NCBI GenBank assembly: GCA_900555225.1
Contig: USKL01000013.1
Location: 1 to 14,545, forward strand
Reading direction: 5' to 3'
Source of the DNA: an uncultured Collinsella sp.
GTDB taxonomy: Bacteria > Actinomycetota > Coriobacteriia > Coriobacteriales > Coriobacteriaceae
DNA: 14,545 nucleotides
Both the position numbers and the translations under genes were made by a program. Positions 7,583 through 14,545 of this stretch are shown here, piece by piece (position 1 is the stretch's first letter; every line of letters starts with the position of its first letter). The notes beneath the pieces were generated by a model. The model ran no database searches and had not been told where the DNA came from. It worked only from the letters and a program-made list of their open reading frames with translations.

Positions 7583-9412
7583 GTGCGCAATCTCAAAATA
7601 CTGTTTTCCTATCTAGGGGCATACCGTCGCGATGCCATCCTCGGCGTGTTCTTTGTGTCGGTCGAGACGGTGCTCGAGCTGTTTATCCCGGCCATCATGG
7701 CCAACATCATCGATGTGGGCGTGCCTGCGGGTGATATCAACTACATGCTGCTGCAGGGCGCGTACATGTTGGTGTGCGCTGCGCTTTCGCTGGTACTGGG
7801 CTTGGGTTATGCCCGCACGTCCGCCCGCGTTGCCTCGGGCCTAGGCGCTAACCTGCGCGAGGCCGAGTACAAAAAGATTCAGACGCTCGCTTTTGGTAAC
7901 CTGGACAACTACGACGCCAGCTCGCTCGTCACCCGCATGACCACGGACATCACCGTTATCCAAAATGCTGTGGGCAACGGCTTTCGCCCTATGGTGCGCG
8001 GCCCGGTGACGCTTATCGTCGGCCTTATCTACGCGCTGATGCTGTCGCGCCCGCTCGCCACCGTCTTTGCGATCATCTTGCCTGTGCTGGCAATCGTACT
8101 GGGCGTCATCACCTATCGCGTCAGTCCGCTCTACCGCCAACTCCAGACCTCGATGGACCACCTCAACGGCGTGGTACAGGAGGACCTCACCGCCGTGCGT
8201 GCCGTCAAGGCCTACGTTCGTACCGAGCACGAGGAGGCCAAGTTCGACACCGTCAATACCGAGCTCGCGCGCACTGCGACGAAGACCTTTGGCAACGCGG
8301 TGCTCAACCTGCCGGTGTTTCAGCTGTCGATGTACGTGGCTGCGCTCTCCATCCTGTGGATTGGCGGCCGCATGATTCTCGCCGGCAAGCTGGGCGTGGG
8401 CTCGCTCACGGGCTTTATGAGCTACGTGCTGCTGATCATGAACTCGCTTATGATGATTTCCAATGTGTTTTTGCTGCTCACGCGCGCTCTCACGAGTGTG
8501 GGCCGTATCGCCGAGGTGCTCGATGAGGAGCCCTTTATCGCCAACCCCGCGGGAGACCTCGCGATTGCGGCGCCAGCGGACGGCAGTATCGAGTTTCGCG
8601 ACGTTTCCTTTAAATACCGCGCGGATGCAGCCGAGGATGTGCTCGAGCATATCGACCTTCGCATCGAGAGCGGCTCGACGGTGGGCATCCTCGGCGGCAC
8701 GGGCTCGGGCAAGAGCTCACTTGTGCAGCTGATTGCGCGCCTGTACGACGCCACCGAAGGCGCCGTGCTTGTGGGCGGACGCGACGTGCGCGACTACGAC
8801 CTCGCCGCCTTGCGCGACGCTGTGGGCATTGTGCTGCAAAAGAATGTGCTGTTTACGGGTGCCGTGCGCGAGAACCTGCAGTGGGGCAATCCGCAGGCGT
8901 CGGACGATGAGCTCCTCGCGGCTTGCCGCGCAGCGTGCGTGGACGAGTTTCTTGATCGCATCGGCGGGCTGGACGGCGAGTTGGGCCAAGGCGGCGCCGG
9001 TGTCTCGGGTGGCCAGAAGCAACGCCTGTGCATCGCGCGCACGCTGCTCAAGCATCCGCGCGTGCTCATTTTTGATGACTCCACCAGCGCGGTCGATATG
9101 GCGACCGACGCTAAGATTCGCGAGCACATCGCCCGGATTTCCGATACGACCGTGCTCATCATCGCCCAGCGCATCGCGAGTGTCATGGATGCCGATCGCA
9201 TTGTGGTGTTGGACGACGGTCGTGTCCACGGCGTGGGCACGCACGAGGAGCTGCTGGCGGGCGACAACATCTACCAGGAGATTTACGCCTCGCAGATGGA
9301 GTTTGCGAGGAACGCGGAAGCCGGCGACGGCAGTGACGATGGTTGCGCGAATGATCCGTTTTCCTCCGTCGCATGCGGATCGCCCTTGGAAGGGGGTGAG
9401 CGCCATGCCTAA
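7583..9412 (+). CDS. ABC exporter half-transporter, subunit with degenerate ATPase motifs
   Basis: The 609-aa product has an N-terminal type I exporter membrane domain (about 1-310, six TM segments) and a C-terminal ATPase domain. Motifs are Walker A GGTGSGKSS (371-379, K377), Q-loop VLQKN, signature VSGGQ (474-478), and Walker B VLIFDD with D498. The catalytic glutamate is aspartate (D499) and the switch histidine is glutamine (IIAQRI, Q529). This is the normal pattern for one half of a heterodimeric exporter, where one of the two ATP sites does not hydrolyse well. The partner is the next gene, overlapping by 8 bp. The start is GTG with a loose G-rich Shine-Dalgarno sequence. The last 30 or so residues after EFARNAEAG have no family counterpart and include a copy of a dispersed repeat. 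It probably exports lipids, peptides or drugs; the substrate is unknown. Confidence 0.95.
   Translation: MRNLKILFSYLGAYRRDAILGVFFVSVETVLELFIPAIMANIIDVGVPAGDINYMLLQGAYMLVCAALSLVLGLGYARTSARVASGLGANLREAEYKKIQTLAFGNLDNYDASSLVTRMTTDITVIQNAVGNGFRPMVRGPVTLIVGLIYALMLSRPLATVFAIILPVLAIVLGVITYRVSPLYRQLQTSMDHLNGVVQEDLTAVRAVKAYVRTEHEEAKFDTVNTELARTATKTFGNAVLNLPVFQLSMYVAALSILWIGGRMILAGKLGVGSLTGFMSYVLLIMNSLMMISNVFLLLTRALTSVGRIAEVLDEEPFIANPAGDLAIAAPADGSIEFRDVSFKYRADAAEDVLEHIDLRIESGSTVGILGGTGSGKSSLVQLIARLYDATEGAVLVGGRDVRDYDLAALRDAVGIVLQKNVLFTGAVRENLQWGNPQASDDELLAACRAACVDEFLDRIGGLDGELGQGGAGVSGGQKQRLCIARTLLKHPRVLIFDDSTSAVDMATDAKIREHIARISDTTVLIIAQRIASVMDADRIVVLDDGRVHGVGTHEELLAGDNIYQEIYASQMEFARNAEAGDGSDDGCANDPFSSVACGSPLEGGERHA
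9350..9370 (-). repeat. Dispersed-repeat fragment inside the 3' end of the first ABC gene
   Basis: These 21 bases are the exact reverse complement of 2094-2114 in the palindromic repeat downstream of htrA. The core is TGATCCGTTTTCCTCCGTC (9352-9370). Here it encodes NDPFSSV at about residues 590-596, and the second arm (GCGGATC, 9376-9382) is only partly conserved. It lies 34 bp before the start of the next gene. Confidence 0.7.
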
Positions 9413-11303
9413 GACCGCAGCCCAAGCACGCCCGGCCGACCTCAAGCGCACCGTGCGCCGCCTGCTCTCCTACATGGGGCATGCCAAGTTCTCGTTGCTC
9501 GCGGTGGGCGTGCTCGCCTCCGTCGCCGCCATCGCGAGCCTCGCCGGCACCTACATGGTGCGCCCCATCGTTAACGGCTTGGCTACGGGCGGGGAGGAAC
9601 TGCTCGCCAAGCAGGTCATCCTGACGGCGATCATCTACGCCGCGGGCGTGCTTTCGGCCCTGGGCTACTCGCAGATCATGGTGCGCGCGGCCCAACGCGT
9701 GGTGTCCGATATTCGCCGCGACCTGTTCGCGCACATCCAGACGCTGCCGCTCAGTTATTTTGACAGCACGCGCTCGGGCGACATCATGAGTTTTTTCACC
9801 AATGACGTCGACACCGTCTCCGAGGCGCTTAACAACAGCTTTGCCAACGTGATTCAGGCCGCCATTCAGGTTGTGGGCACCACGGCTATGCTCATCATCC
9901 TTAACTGGCAGCTCACGATTATCACACTCGTGTGCGATGCGGCCATTGTGCTGTATGCGCGCTATTCGGGCGCGCGCTCTAAGCGTTTCTTTGCTGCCCA
10001 GCAGGCATCGCTTGGCGACCTGGACGGATATATCGAAGAGATGGTCTCGGGCCAAAAGGTCATCAAGGTCTTTAACCGCGAGGCAGCGAATGTCGCCGGC
10101 TTTGCCTGCCGCAACGACGAGCTTCGCCGCACCGGCACCGCCGCCGTGAGCTACGCCAACTCCATGGTGCCCATGACCGTCGTGATTGGCTACGTCAACT
10201 ATGCCATCGTCGCGGTGGCGGGCGGCATGCTCTGCATCAAGGGGCTCGCCGACGTGGGCGCACTTGCAAGCTACCTGGTCTTTGTGCGCCAGGCGGCCAT
10301 GCCCATCAACCAGTTTACGCAGCTCGGCAACTTCTTGCTCAACGCGTTGGCCGGTGCCGAGCGCCTGTTTGCGGCTATGGACCTTAAGCCCGAGGTGGAC
10401 GAGGGCTGCGTGGAGCTGGTGCAGACGGGCGACGCCGCGTGGGCGTGGAAGATTCCCGAGGGCCAGGGCGTGGGCGCGTATGGGCATCTGCATGACGTGG
10501 CAGCCGTTGATGAGTCGGGCCGCGCGGTGGCTGCCGACGGCACCGAGCTCACGTGCGGCTTGGTCCCGCTTGCCGGCGACGTGCGCTTCCATGCCGTGGA
10601 CTTTTCCTACGTGCCGGGCGCCCGCGTGCTCACGGACCTCAACCTGTTTGCCAAGCCGGGGCAAAAGATCGCGTTTGTGGGCTCGACGGGCGCCGGAAAG
10701 ACGACCATCACCAACCTCATCAACCGCTTCTACGAGGTCGATGACGGCGAGATCACGTACGACGGCATCGACGTCAAGCACATTGCCAAGGCCAGCCTGC
10801 GCGGGTCGCTCGGCATTGTGCTGCAGGACACGCACCTGTTTAGCGGCACCATTGCGCAGAACATCCGCTTTGGCAAGCTCGACGCGACCGACGAGGAAGT
10901 GCGCGCCGCTGCCGAGGCCGCCTGCGCCGACTCGTTTATCCGCCGCCTGCCTAGAGGGTACGACACACCGGTTACGGCCGACGGCGCTAACCTGTCACAG
11001 GGCCAGCGCCAACTGCTCGCCATCGCGCGCGTGGCCGTGGCCGACCCGCCGGTGCTCATCCTGGACGAGGCCACGAGCTCCATTGACACGCGTACCGAAA
11101 AGCTCATCGAGCGCGGTATGGACCGCATCATGCGCGGACGCACCACCTTTATGATCGCGCACCGCCTGTCCACCGTCCGCGACGCCGATGCCATCATGGT
11201 CCTCGAACACGGCCGCATCATCGAGCGCGGCACGCACGAAGAGCTGCTCGCCCAGCATGGCGAGTACTGGCAGCTGGCGCATGGCTTAAAAGAGTTGGAT
11301 TAA
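9405..11303 (+). CDS. ABC exporter half-transporter, subunit with consensus catalytic site
   Basis: The 632-aa product pairs with the preceding subunit. A membrane domain (about 25-330, six TM segments) contains the coupling region TLPLSYFDSTRSGDIMS. The ATPase domain has Walker A GSTGAGKTT (426-434, K432), Q-loop VLQDTHLF, Walker B VLILDEATS with D554/E555, and H586 in IAHRLS, all consensus. Its signature is LSQGQ (530-534) instead of LSGGQ. That altered signature would face the degenerate Walker motifs of the partner, so the two genes together predict one active and one inactive ATP site. An insert of about 50 residues between the membrane and ATPase domains (about 340-395, with WAWKIPEG) is longer than usual. 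The ATG at 9405 has GGGGGTGAG upstream and overlaps the first gene's end by 8 bp; longer in-frame upstream extensions are not supported. Confidence 0.95.
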   Translation: MPKTAAQARPADLKRTVRRLLSYMGHAKFSLLAVGVLASVAAIASLAGTYMVRPIVNGLATGGEELLAKQVILTAIIYAAGVLSALGYSQIMVRAAQRVVSDIRRDLFAHIQTLPLSYFDSTRSGDIMSFFTNDVDTVSEALNNSFANVIQAAIQVVGTTAMLIILNWQLTIITLVCDAAIVLYARYSGARSKRFFAAQQASLGDLDGYIEEMVSGQKVIKVFNREAANVAGFACRNDELRRTGTAAVSYANSMVPMTVVIGYVNYAIVAVAGGMLCIKGLADVGALASYLVFVRQAAMPINQFTQLGNFLLNALAGAERLFAAMDLKPEVDEGCVELVQTGDAAWAWKIPEGQGVGAYGHLHDVAAVDESGRAVAADGTELTCGLVPLAGDVRFHAVDFSYVPGARVLTDLNLFAKPGQKIAFVGSTGAGKTTITNLINRFYEVDDGEITYDGIDVKHIAKASLRGSLGIVLQDTHLFSGTIAQNIRFGKLDATDEEVRAAAEAACADSFIRRLPRGYDTPVTADGANLSQGQRQLLAIARVAVADPPVLILDEATSSIDTRTEKLIERGMDRIMRGRTTFMIAHRLSTVRDADAIMVLEHGRIIERGTHEELLAQHGEYWQLAHGLKELD

Positions 11304-11351
11304 CCCGTTCGAGCATGATGCTTTGACCCTTCCGTGCCCCTCACTTCGCCT

Positions 11352-11417
11352 CAAACCATCACAACATTCGACGTTTTTTGCCAAAAACGGGAAAAGCATC
11401 GAATGTTGTGATGGTTT
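11352..11417. repeat. 66-bp palindromic repeat, copy 1 (between ABC operon and nuclease-like gene)
   Basis: Arms AAACCATCACAACATTCGA (11353-11371) and its exact complement (11399-11417) enclose 27 nt. Those 27 nt contain an inner hairpin CGTTTTT-TGCC-AAAAACG (11372-11389). Bases 11352-11417 are identical to 12594-12659. Copy 1 is followed by two more T bases, giving a TTTTT run, so it could terminate the ABC operon, for which no other terminator is seen. The rest of 11304-11518 shows nothing further that I can support except the GGAGGG ribosome site before the next gene. Confidence 0.9.
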
Positions 11418-11518
11418 TTCTGCCATCCGACCGGGTGGAATCGCTTTCTTGCGCACGAAGGTGTGCGGACCCGTGGGCAGGGGAATAAGGTTGGTTATCC
11501 GACTCCATTGGAGGGCTC

Positions 11519-12556
11519 ATGGACCTGCCGATCGTCCTGTCCCATAAGACTGCCTGGCTTTACCACAACGTGGCGCGCCCGTCCGAGCCGCTCTCGCGAG
11601 CAAGCAGCCTATACGATGAGGACTCGCTTGCTAACGAGGCGGAGTCGACTGCGAGCCTGCCCAAATTGGGACTCGATGCCAAGGGGCTGAGGGCTTCAAC
11701 GGCAGTTGGGATCGTTACCGACTATCTGGTCTCGATCGGTATTCCACGAGAAGAGCTCGATCATATCGACACGCTCGTCAACTTCGATTTTGAGCGCTCG
11801 ACGCCGGCTGGATTTAGGTGCCACGTGTTTGGGGCGCCGATACCTCCATGCCATCTTATCGAGGTGGCAGAGGGCCTTCTGGTGGTTGATGAGGCCATGT
11901 GCTTTGTCCAAGCGGGTTCGTGGATGAGCGAGCTCGAGCAGCTGGAATATGGCTACGAAATCTGTGCCCGATACCATTTGAATCATCTGTCGACAGACGA
12001 TTATATCGAGTTGGGGCAGAGGTATACCGTTGCCGACTTGGTTGCTTATTGCAATGAGAACCGATCTCGTCAGGGGGCTATACGCGCGGCCGCCGTGCTC
12101 AAGCGCGTGCACGATGGCGCGCGGTCGCCCATGGAGACGGCCACCGCAATCATGGTCGTAGCAAAACGTTCCCAGGGAGGGCTGGGATACGCCAAGATCG
12201 AGCTCAACCATCGGGTCGATGTTCCCAGCGAGTTCAAGCATCTCGCTAAGGCCGGGTATTTCGAGATCGACGTATATGCGCCTGCAAGCGGTACGGGGAT
12301 TGAATACAACGGCTCGGACCATCTTGATAAACAGCGCAGCGCGTCGGATGCGGAACGTATGACCGTGCTGAGCGCGCTGGGCTTTAAGATGATCGTCCTC
12401 ACCGGGACTCAGTTTGCCCACCAGCTGCAATTGCACCGGGCGATGAATGCCATCGCGCTCGCTATGGGTCTCAAGTGCGACCGAAACGAAGCGTTCCAAA
12501 AGCGGCAGAACGACCTGCGAGAATTCGTGATTCGGCACTGGGACGGCGGCCTTTAG
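11519..12556 (+). CDS. Unrecognised protein with probable C-terminal DUF559/Vsr-like nuclease fold
   Basis: The 345-aa soluble product has no signal peptide or TM segment. The N-terminal part (about 1-180) is not firmly recognised; it starts LPIVLSHKTAWLYHNVARP and is reminiscent of AbiEi-type antitoxin/regulator N-termini, but weakly. From about 200 it has RSPMETATAI, then LN at 229-230, and a core FEIDVYAP...GIEYNGSDH with D251, E262, N264, G265 and H268. A DAER helix (277-280) and LGFKMIVLTGTQF follow. That order (SP-ET motif, D, IE-DG/NG, R helix, final strand) matches DUF559/Vsr-like restriction-endonuclease-fold proteins common in actinobacteria. The usual second Asp of EYDG is Asn here, so activity is uncertain. 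The ATG follows GGAGGG by a short 3-4 nt. It is a lone gene bracketed by identical 66-bp palindromes, and its codon use is less GC-extreme than its neighbours'. A role in defence or as a toxin-antitoxin relative is inference only. Confidence 0.6.
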   Translation: MDLPIVLSHKTAWLYHNVARPSEPLSRASSLYDEDSLANEAESTASLPKLGLDAKGLRASTAVGIVTDYLVSIGIPREELDHIDTLVNFDFERSTPAGFRCHVFGAPIPPCHLIEVAEGLLVVDEAMCFVQAGSWMSELEQLEYGYEICARYHLNHLSTDDYIELGQRYTVADLVAYCNENRSRQGAIRAAAVLKRVHDGARSPMETATAIMVVAKRSQGGLGYAKIELNHRVDVPSEFKHLAKAGYFEIDVYAPASGTGIEYNGSDHLDKQRSASDAERMTVLSALGFKMIVLTGTQFAHQLQLHRAMNAIALAMGLKCDRNEAFQKRQNDLREFVIRHWDGGL

Positions 12557-12593
12557 GGACGTTCCGGTCCTTCTGCGGGGTGCCGTGGGCAGG

Positions 12594-12659
12594 CAAACCA
12601 TCACAACATTCGACGTTTTTTGCCAAAAACGGGAAAAGCATCGAATGTTGTGATGGTTT
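12594..12659. repeat. 66-bp palindromic repeat, copy 2 (downstream of nuclease-like gene)
   Basis: It is identical over 66 bp to 11352-11417 and in the same orientation, 1242 bp away. The arms are 12595-12613 and 12641-12659. It begins 37 nt after the stop of the nuclease-like gene and may terminate it, although only TTTG follows. The remaining 12660-12791 holds a possible TATTAT -10 (12746-12751) for moaA, without a clear -35. Confidence 0.9.
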
Positions 12660-12791
12660 GCGTGCTGAGGATGGGCTTGGAAAGTCCGTTTTGCTCGAAG
12701 CGACCTGTCCTGTCATACGGGTGTCGGCGTGATTCTCTCGTGGGGTATTATGTTTTCCGAAGAATAAAACGCCGCGTGAGGGGAGGGCTGC

Positions 12792-13847
12792 GTGGACGGG
12801 CACGTGCAACATGACGGTTTTGGCCGCGATATCAACTACCTGCGCATTGCCGTTACCGACAAGTGCAATTTCCGCTGCATTTACTGCATGCCGGCCGATG
12901 GCGTGGTGCCCCGCGCGCACGACGAGCTGCTCAGCGCCGAGGAAATCGCCCGCTTTGTGCGCCTGGTGGCGGGAGAGGGCATTCGCCGCGTGCGCCTGAC
13001 GGGTGGCGAGCCGCTGGTCAGCCGCCGTATCATCCCGCTCATTCGTGACATCCGCGCGATTCCGCAGATCGAGGACATCTCGCTCACCACCAACGGCGCC
13101 CTGCTGCCCAAGCTAGCGCCGCAGCTCAAGGATGCCGGGCTTAACCGCGTCAACATTTCGCTCGACACACTCGACCCCGAGCTGTTTGGAAAGATCACGC
13201 GCCTGGGTCGACTCGAGCAGACCATGGCCGGCGTCGACGCGGCGCTGGCTTGGGGCTTTGAGCCCGTTAAGGTCAACTGCGTTGTGGTGCGCCGGCTCAA
13301 CCAGGATGTGGCGGCCCTCGCACGGCTGACCGTCGACCGCCCCATCCACCTGCGCTTTATCGAATACATGCCCATCGGCGACGAGCGCACCAGCTCGCAT
13401 TGCGCTGTGGACCCGCATGCGCCCGCGCTCAATCCCGAGCTGTGGGACGTGAGCGATACCGTGCCGAGCGACGAGCTGCGGGCGCGCATCAATGCCGGGG
13501 CCACCGCGGCGGGACTGGGCGAGCTCGAGCCGCTCGACATCAACGACGCTCCTGCTGGTGCGGGCCCTGCGCGCTATTGGCACTTTCCGGGTGCGGCGGG
13601 AACGGTTGGCTTCATCAGCGCCATGTCCAACCATTTTTGCGCGAATTGCAACCGTCTGCGCCTGACGGCCGATGGCAACGTGCGTCCGTGCCTGTTTAGC
13701 GATGCCGAGTATTCGGTGCGTGAGGCGCTGCGCCGTGGTGATGATATGCAGGTACTTTCGATTTGGCGCGATGCCGTGGCCCACAAACCGCAGGAACACG
13801 CGATAATTGAGGGCACGCAACGATTTATGTCCCAAATCGGAGGATGA
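12792..13847 (+). CDS. moaA: GTP 3',8-cyclase MoaA (molybdenum cofactor biosynthesis)
   Basis: The 351-aa radical SAM enzyme converts GTP to 3',8-cyclo-GTP, the first step of molybdopterin synthesis. The N-terminal radical-SAM cluster motif is CNFRCIYC with C25, C29 and C32. The SAM-binding GGEPL follows in RLTGGEPLVSRR, then LTTNGALL and the NISLDTLD strand. A second [4Fe-4S] cluster is marked by C283, C286 and C300 (FCANCNRLRL...RPCLF, the C-x2-C-x13-C pattern). The product ends in IGG, matching the conserved MoaA Gly-Gly tail. Length is slightly above the family norm of about 330, from an insert near residues 195-240. The start is GTG with GGGAGGG at 12781-12787. moaC follows 4 bp later with its own Shine-Dalgarno sequence inside the moaA 3' end, so the two form an operon. 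Confidence 0.97.
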   Translation: MDGHVQHDGFGRDINYLRIAVTDKCNFRCIYCMPADGVVPRAHDELLSAEEIARFVRLVAGEGIRRVRLTGGEPLVSRRIIPLIRDIRAIPQIEDISLTTNGALLPKLAPQLKDAGLNRVNISLDTLDPELFGKITRLGRLEQTMAGVDAALAWGFEPVKVNCVVVRRLNQDVAALARLTVDRPIHLRFIEYMPIGDERTSSHCAVDPHAPALNPELWDVSDTVPSDELRARINAGATAAGLGELEPLDINDAPAGAGPARYWHFPGAAGTVGFISAMSNHFCANCNRLRLTADGNVRPCLFSDAEYSVREALRRGDDMQVLSIWRDAVAHKPQEHAIIEGTQRFMSQIGG

Positions 13848-13851
13848 TCAT

Positions 13852-14545
13852 ATGGCCAAGAGCAGGTACGCCGATGCCACCAAGGCCGCTCGCAGGGCCG
13901 CGATGTCTGCCCACAAAGCCACGGCTGCGGCGAATGCTGGCAACGCCGACGGGTCTGCGCAGCCGTCTGCCAGTGCTGCCACCGAGCCCGCCCGCGACGC
14001 CCGTCGCGACGAGCTGACGCATGTGGACGCCAAGGGCGAGGTACGCATGGTCGACGTGTCCGACAAGGCCGAGACCCATCGCATCGCCATCGCCGAGGGC
14101 ACCATCCTCATGCACCCCGAGACGCAGACCATGGTGCTGCAAGACCGCGCCAAAAAGGGCGACGTGCTTGCCTGCGCGCGCGTGGCGGGCATTATGGCCA
14201 TCAAGCGCACGAGCGACATTATCCCCATGTGCCATCCGTTGCTCATCACCAAGAGCAAGTGCGACATTGCGCCCATCGCTCCGGCGGGAACGCCTGTCGA
14301 TGACGTGCCCGAGGGCTGGGCGCCGGCGCGCGCGGACGGGCAGGTTGGCTTTCACGTACTGGTCACGGCCGGCGTGACGGGCAAGACGGGTATCGAGATG
14401 GAGGCGTTGACCGGCGCGAGTGCCGCGTGCCTAACTATCTATGACATGTGCAAGGCGGTCGATCGCGGAATGGAAATCTCCGAGATTCGCCTGCTCAAGA
14501 AGGATGGCGGCAAAACTGGCCTGTGGCTTCGCGGGGAATCCGAGT
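13852..14545 (+). CDS. moaC: Cyclic pyranopterin monophosphate synthase MoaC (3' end outside window)
   Basis: This frame runs off the window after 231 codons. MoaC turns 3',8-cyclo-GTP into cyclic pyranopterin monophosphate, the step after MoaA. Family motifs are LTHVDAKGEVRMVDVSDK (55-72), AGIMAIKRTSDIIPMCHPL (112-130), KTGIEMEALTGAS (178-190) and ACLTIYDMCKAVD (192-204). Residues matching the known catalytic set are K118, H128, D198 and K201. GGKTG near 219-223 is the usual near-C-terminal motif, so only a few residues should be missing. The ATG at 13852 follows GGAGG (13839-13843) by 8 nt. Two oddities are an Ala-rich, low-complexity N-terminal extension of about 54 residues, and an insert of about 20 residues near 140-162. 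Confidence 0.95.
   Translation, partial: MAKSRYADATKAARRAAMSAHKATAAANAGNADGSAQPSASAATEPARDARRDELTHVDAKGEVRMVDVSDKAETHRIAIAEGTILMHPETQTMVLQDRAKKGDVLACARVAGIMAIKRTSDIIPMCHPLLITKSKCDIAPIAPAGTPVDDVPEGWAPARADGQVGFHVLVTAGVTGKTGIEMEALTGASAACLTIYDMCKAVDRGMEISEIRLLKKDGGKTGLWLRGESE

Noticed and set aside
8733..9404. Long upstream extension of the second ABC subunit
   Set aside because: The extension lies wholly in another frame of the first ABC gene's ATPase domain and reads as low-complexity Arg/Ser/Cys-rich sequence; the ATG at 9405 has a clear ribosome site.
9183..10835. 550-codon minus-strand open frame across both ABC genes
   Set aside because: It overlaps two complete ABC genes with all ATPase motifs; shadow composition and no domain.
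11323..11547. Short open frames reading through the 66-bp repeats (both copies give KPSQHSTFFAKNGKS)
   Set aside because: The shared peptide comes from the palindromic DNA itself; there is no ribosome site and the frames do not otherwise match.
11352..12659. CRISPR array made of the 66-bp repeats
   Set aside because: There are only two copies, 1.2 kb apart, with a full gene between them and no short regular spacers or cas genes.
11352..12659. Insertion sequence bounded by the 66-bp repeats
   Set aside because: The repeats are direct rather than terminal inverted, no target-site duplication is visible and the enclosed protein shows no transposase motif.
12660..12791. Moco riboswitch upstream of moaA
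   Set aside because: No extended multi-stem structure or recognisable conserved Moco-motif sequence could be built in this short leader.

Overview
The window looks like the chromosome of a high-GC Gram-positive gut actinobacterium of the class Coriobacteriia, probably Collinsella or a close relative. This is inferred from protein style, the GC-rich third-position codon bias, the gene set (HtrA with an N-terminal membrane anchor, an NAD-dependent LigA, DinF-type MATE, heterodimeric ABC exporter, MoaA/MoaC) and palindromic intergenic repeats. No rRNA, tRNA, CRISPR array, transposase or phage gene was seen.

Layout, left to right. (1) 1-2012: the DNA-binding end of an OmpR/PhoB response regulator, a palindromic terminator, and a membrane-anchored HtrA/DegP serine protease. 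(2) 2037-4550: an htrA terminator, a small palindromic repeat, NAD-dependent DNA ligase LigA, and a 16-bp perfect-stem terminator. (3) 4547-5993: a toxin-antitoxin island. An intact Phd-like antitoxin/PIN toxin pair lies behind a 32-bp operator. Next to it is a second, broken pair: a YefM-like antitoxin without its N-terminus and a RelE-like toxin cut after about 16 residues. An imperfect 47-bp direct repeat lies at both edges, and on the minus strand each copy reads as the C-terminal end of the same unknown protein. (4) 5978-11303: a MATE efflux gene (minus) divergent from a two-gene heterodimeric ABC exporter operon (plus), with a 258-bp control region between them. The MATE side carries a dyad placed as MerR-family operators are; the ABC side has a good sigma-70 promoter. 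(5) 11352-12659: a lone unknown protein with a probable C-terminal DUF559/Vsr-like nuclease fold, set between two identical 66-bp palindromic repeats. (6) 12792-end: moaA and the start of moaC, molybdenum cofactor genes 4 bp apart.

The accessory signal lies in regions 3 and 5 and in the control region of 4. The rest is housekeeping (ligation, envelope protein quality control, Moco synthesis) or common drug or metabolite export. The most unusual items are the repeat-flanked nuclease-like gene, the toxin-antitoxin island with mirrored gene remnants, the putative MerR-type MATE promoter, and a repeat-derived sequence inside the 3' end of the first ABC gene.
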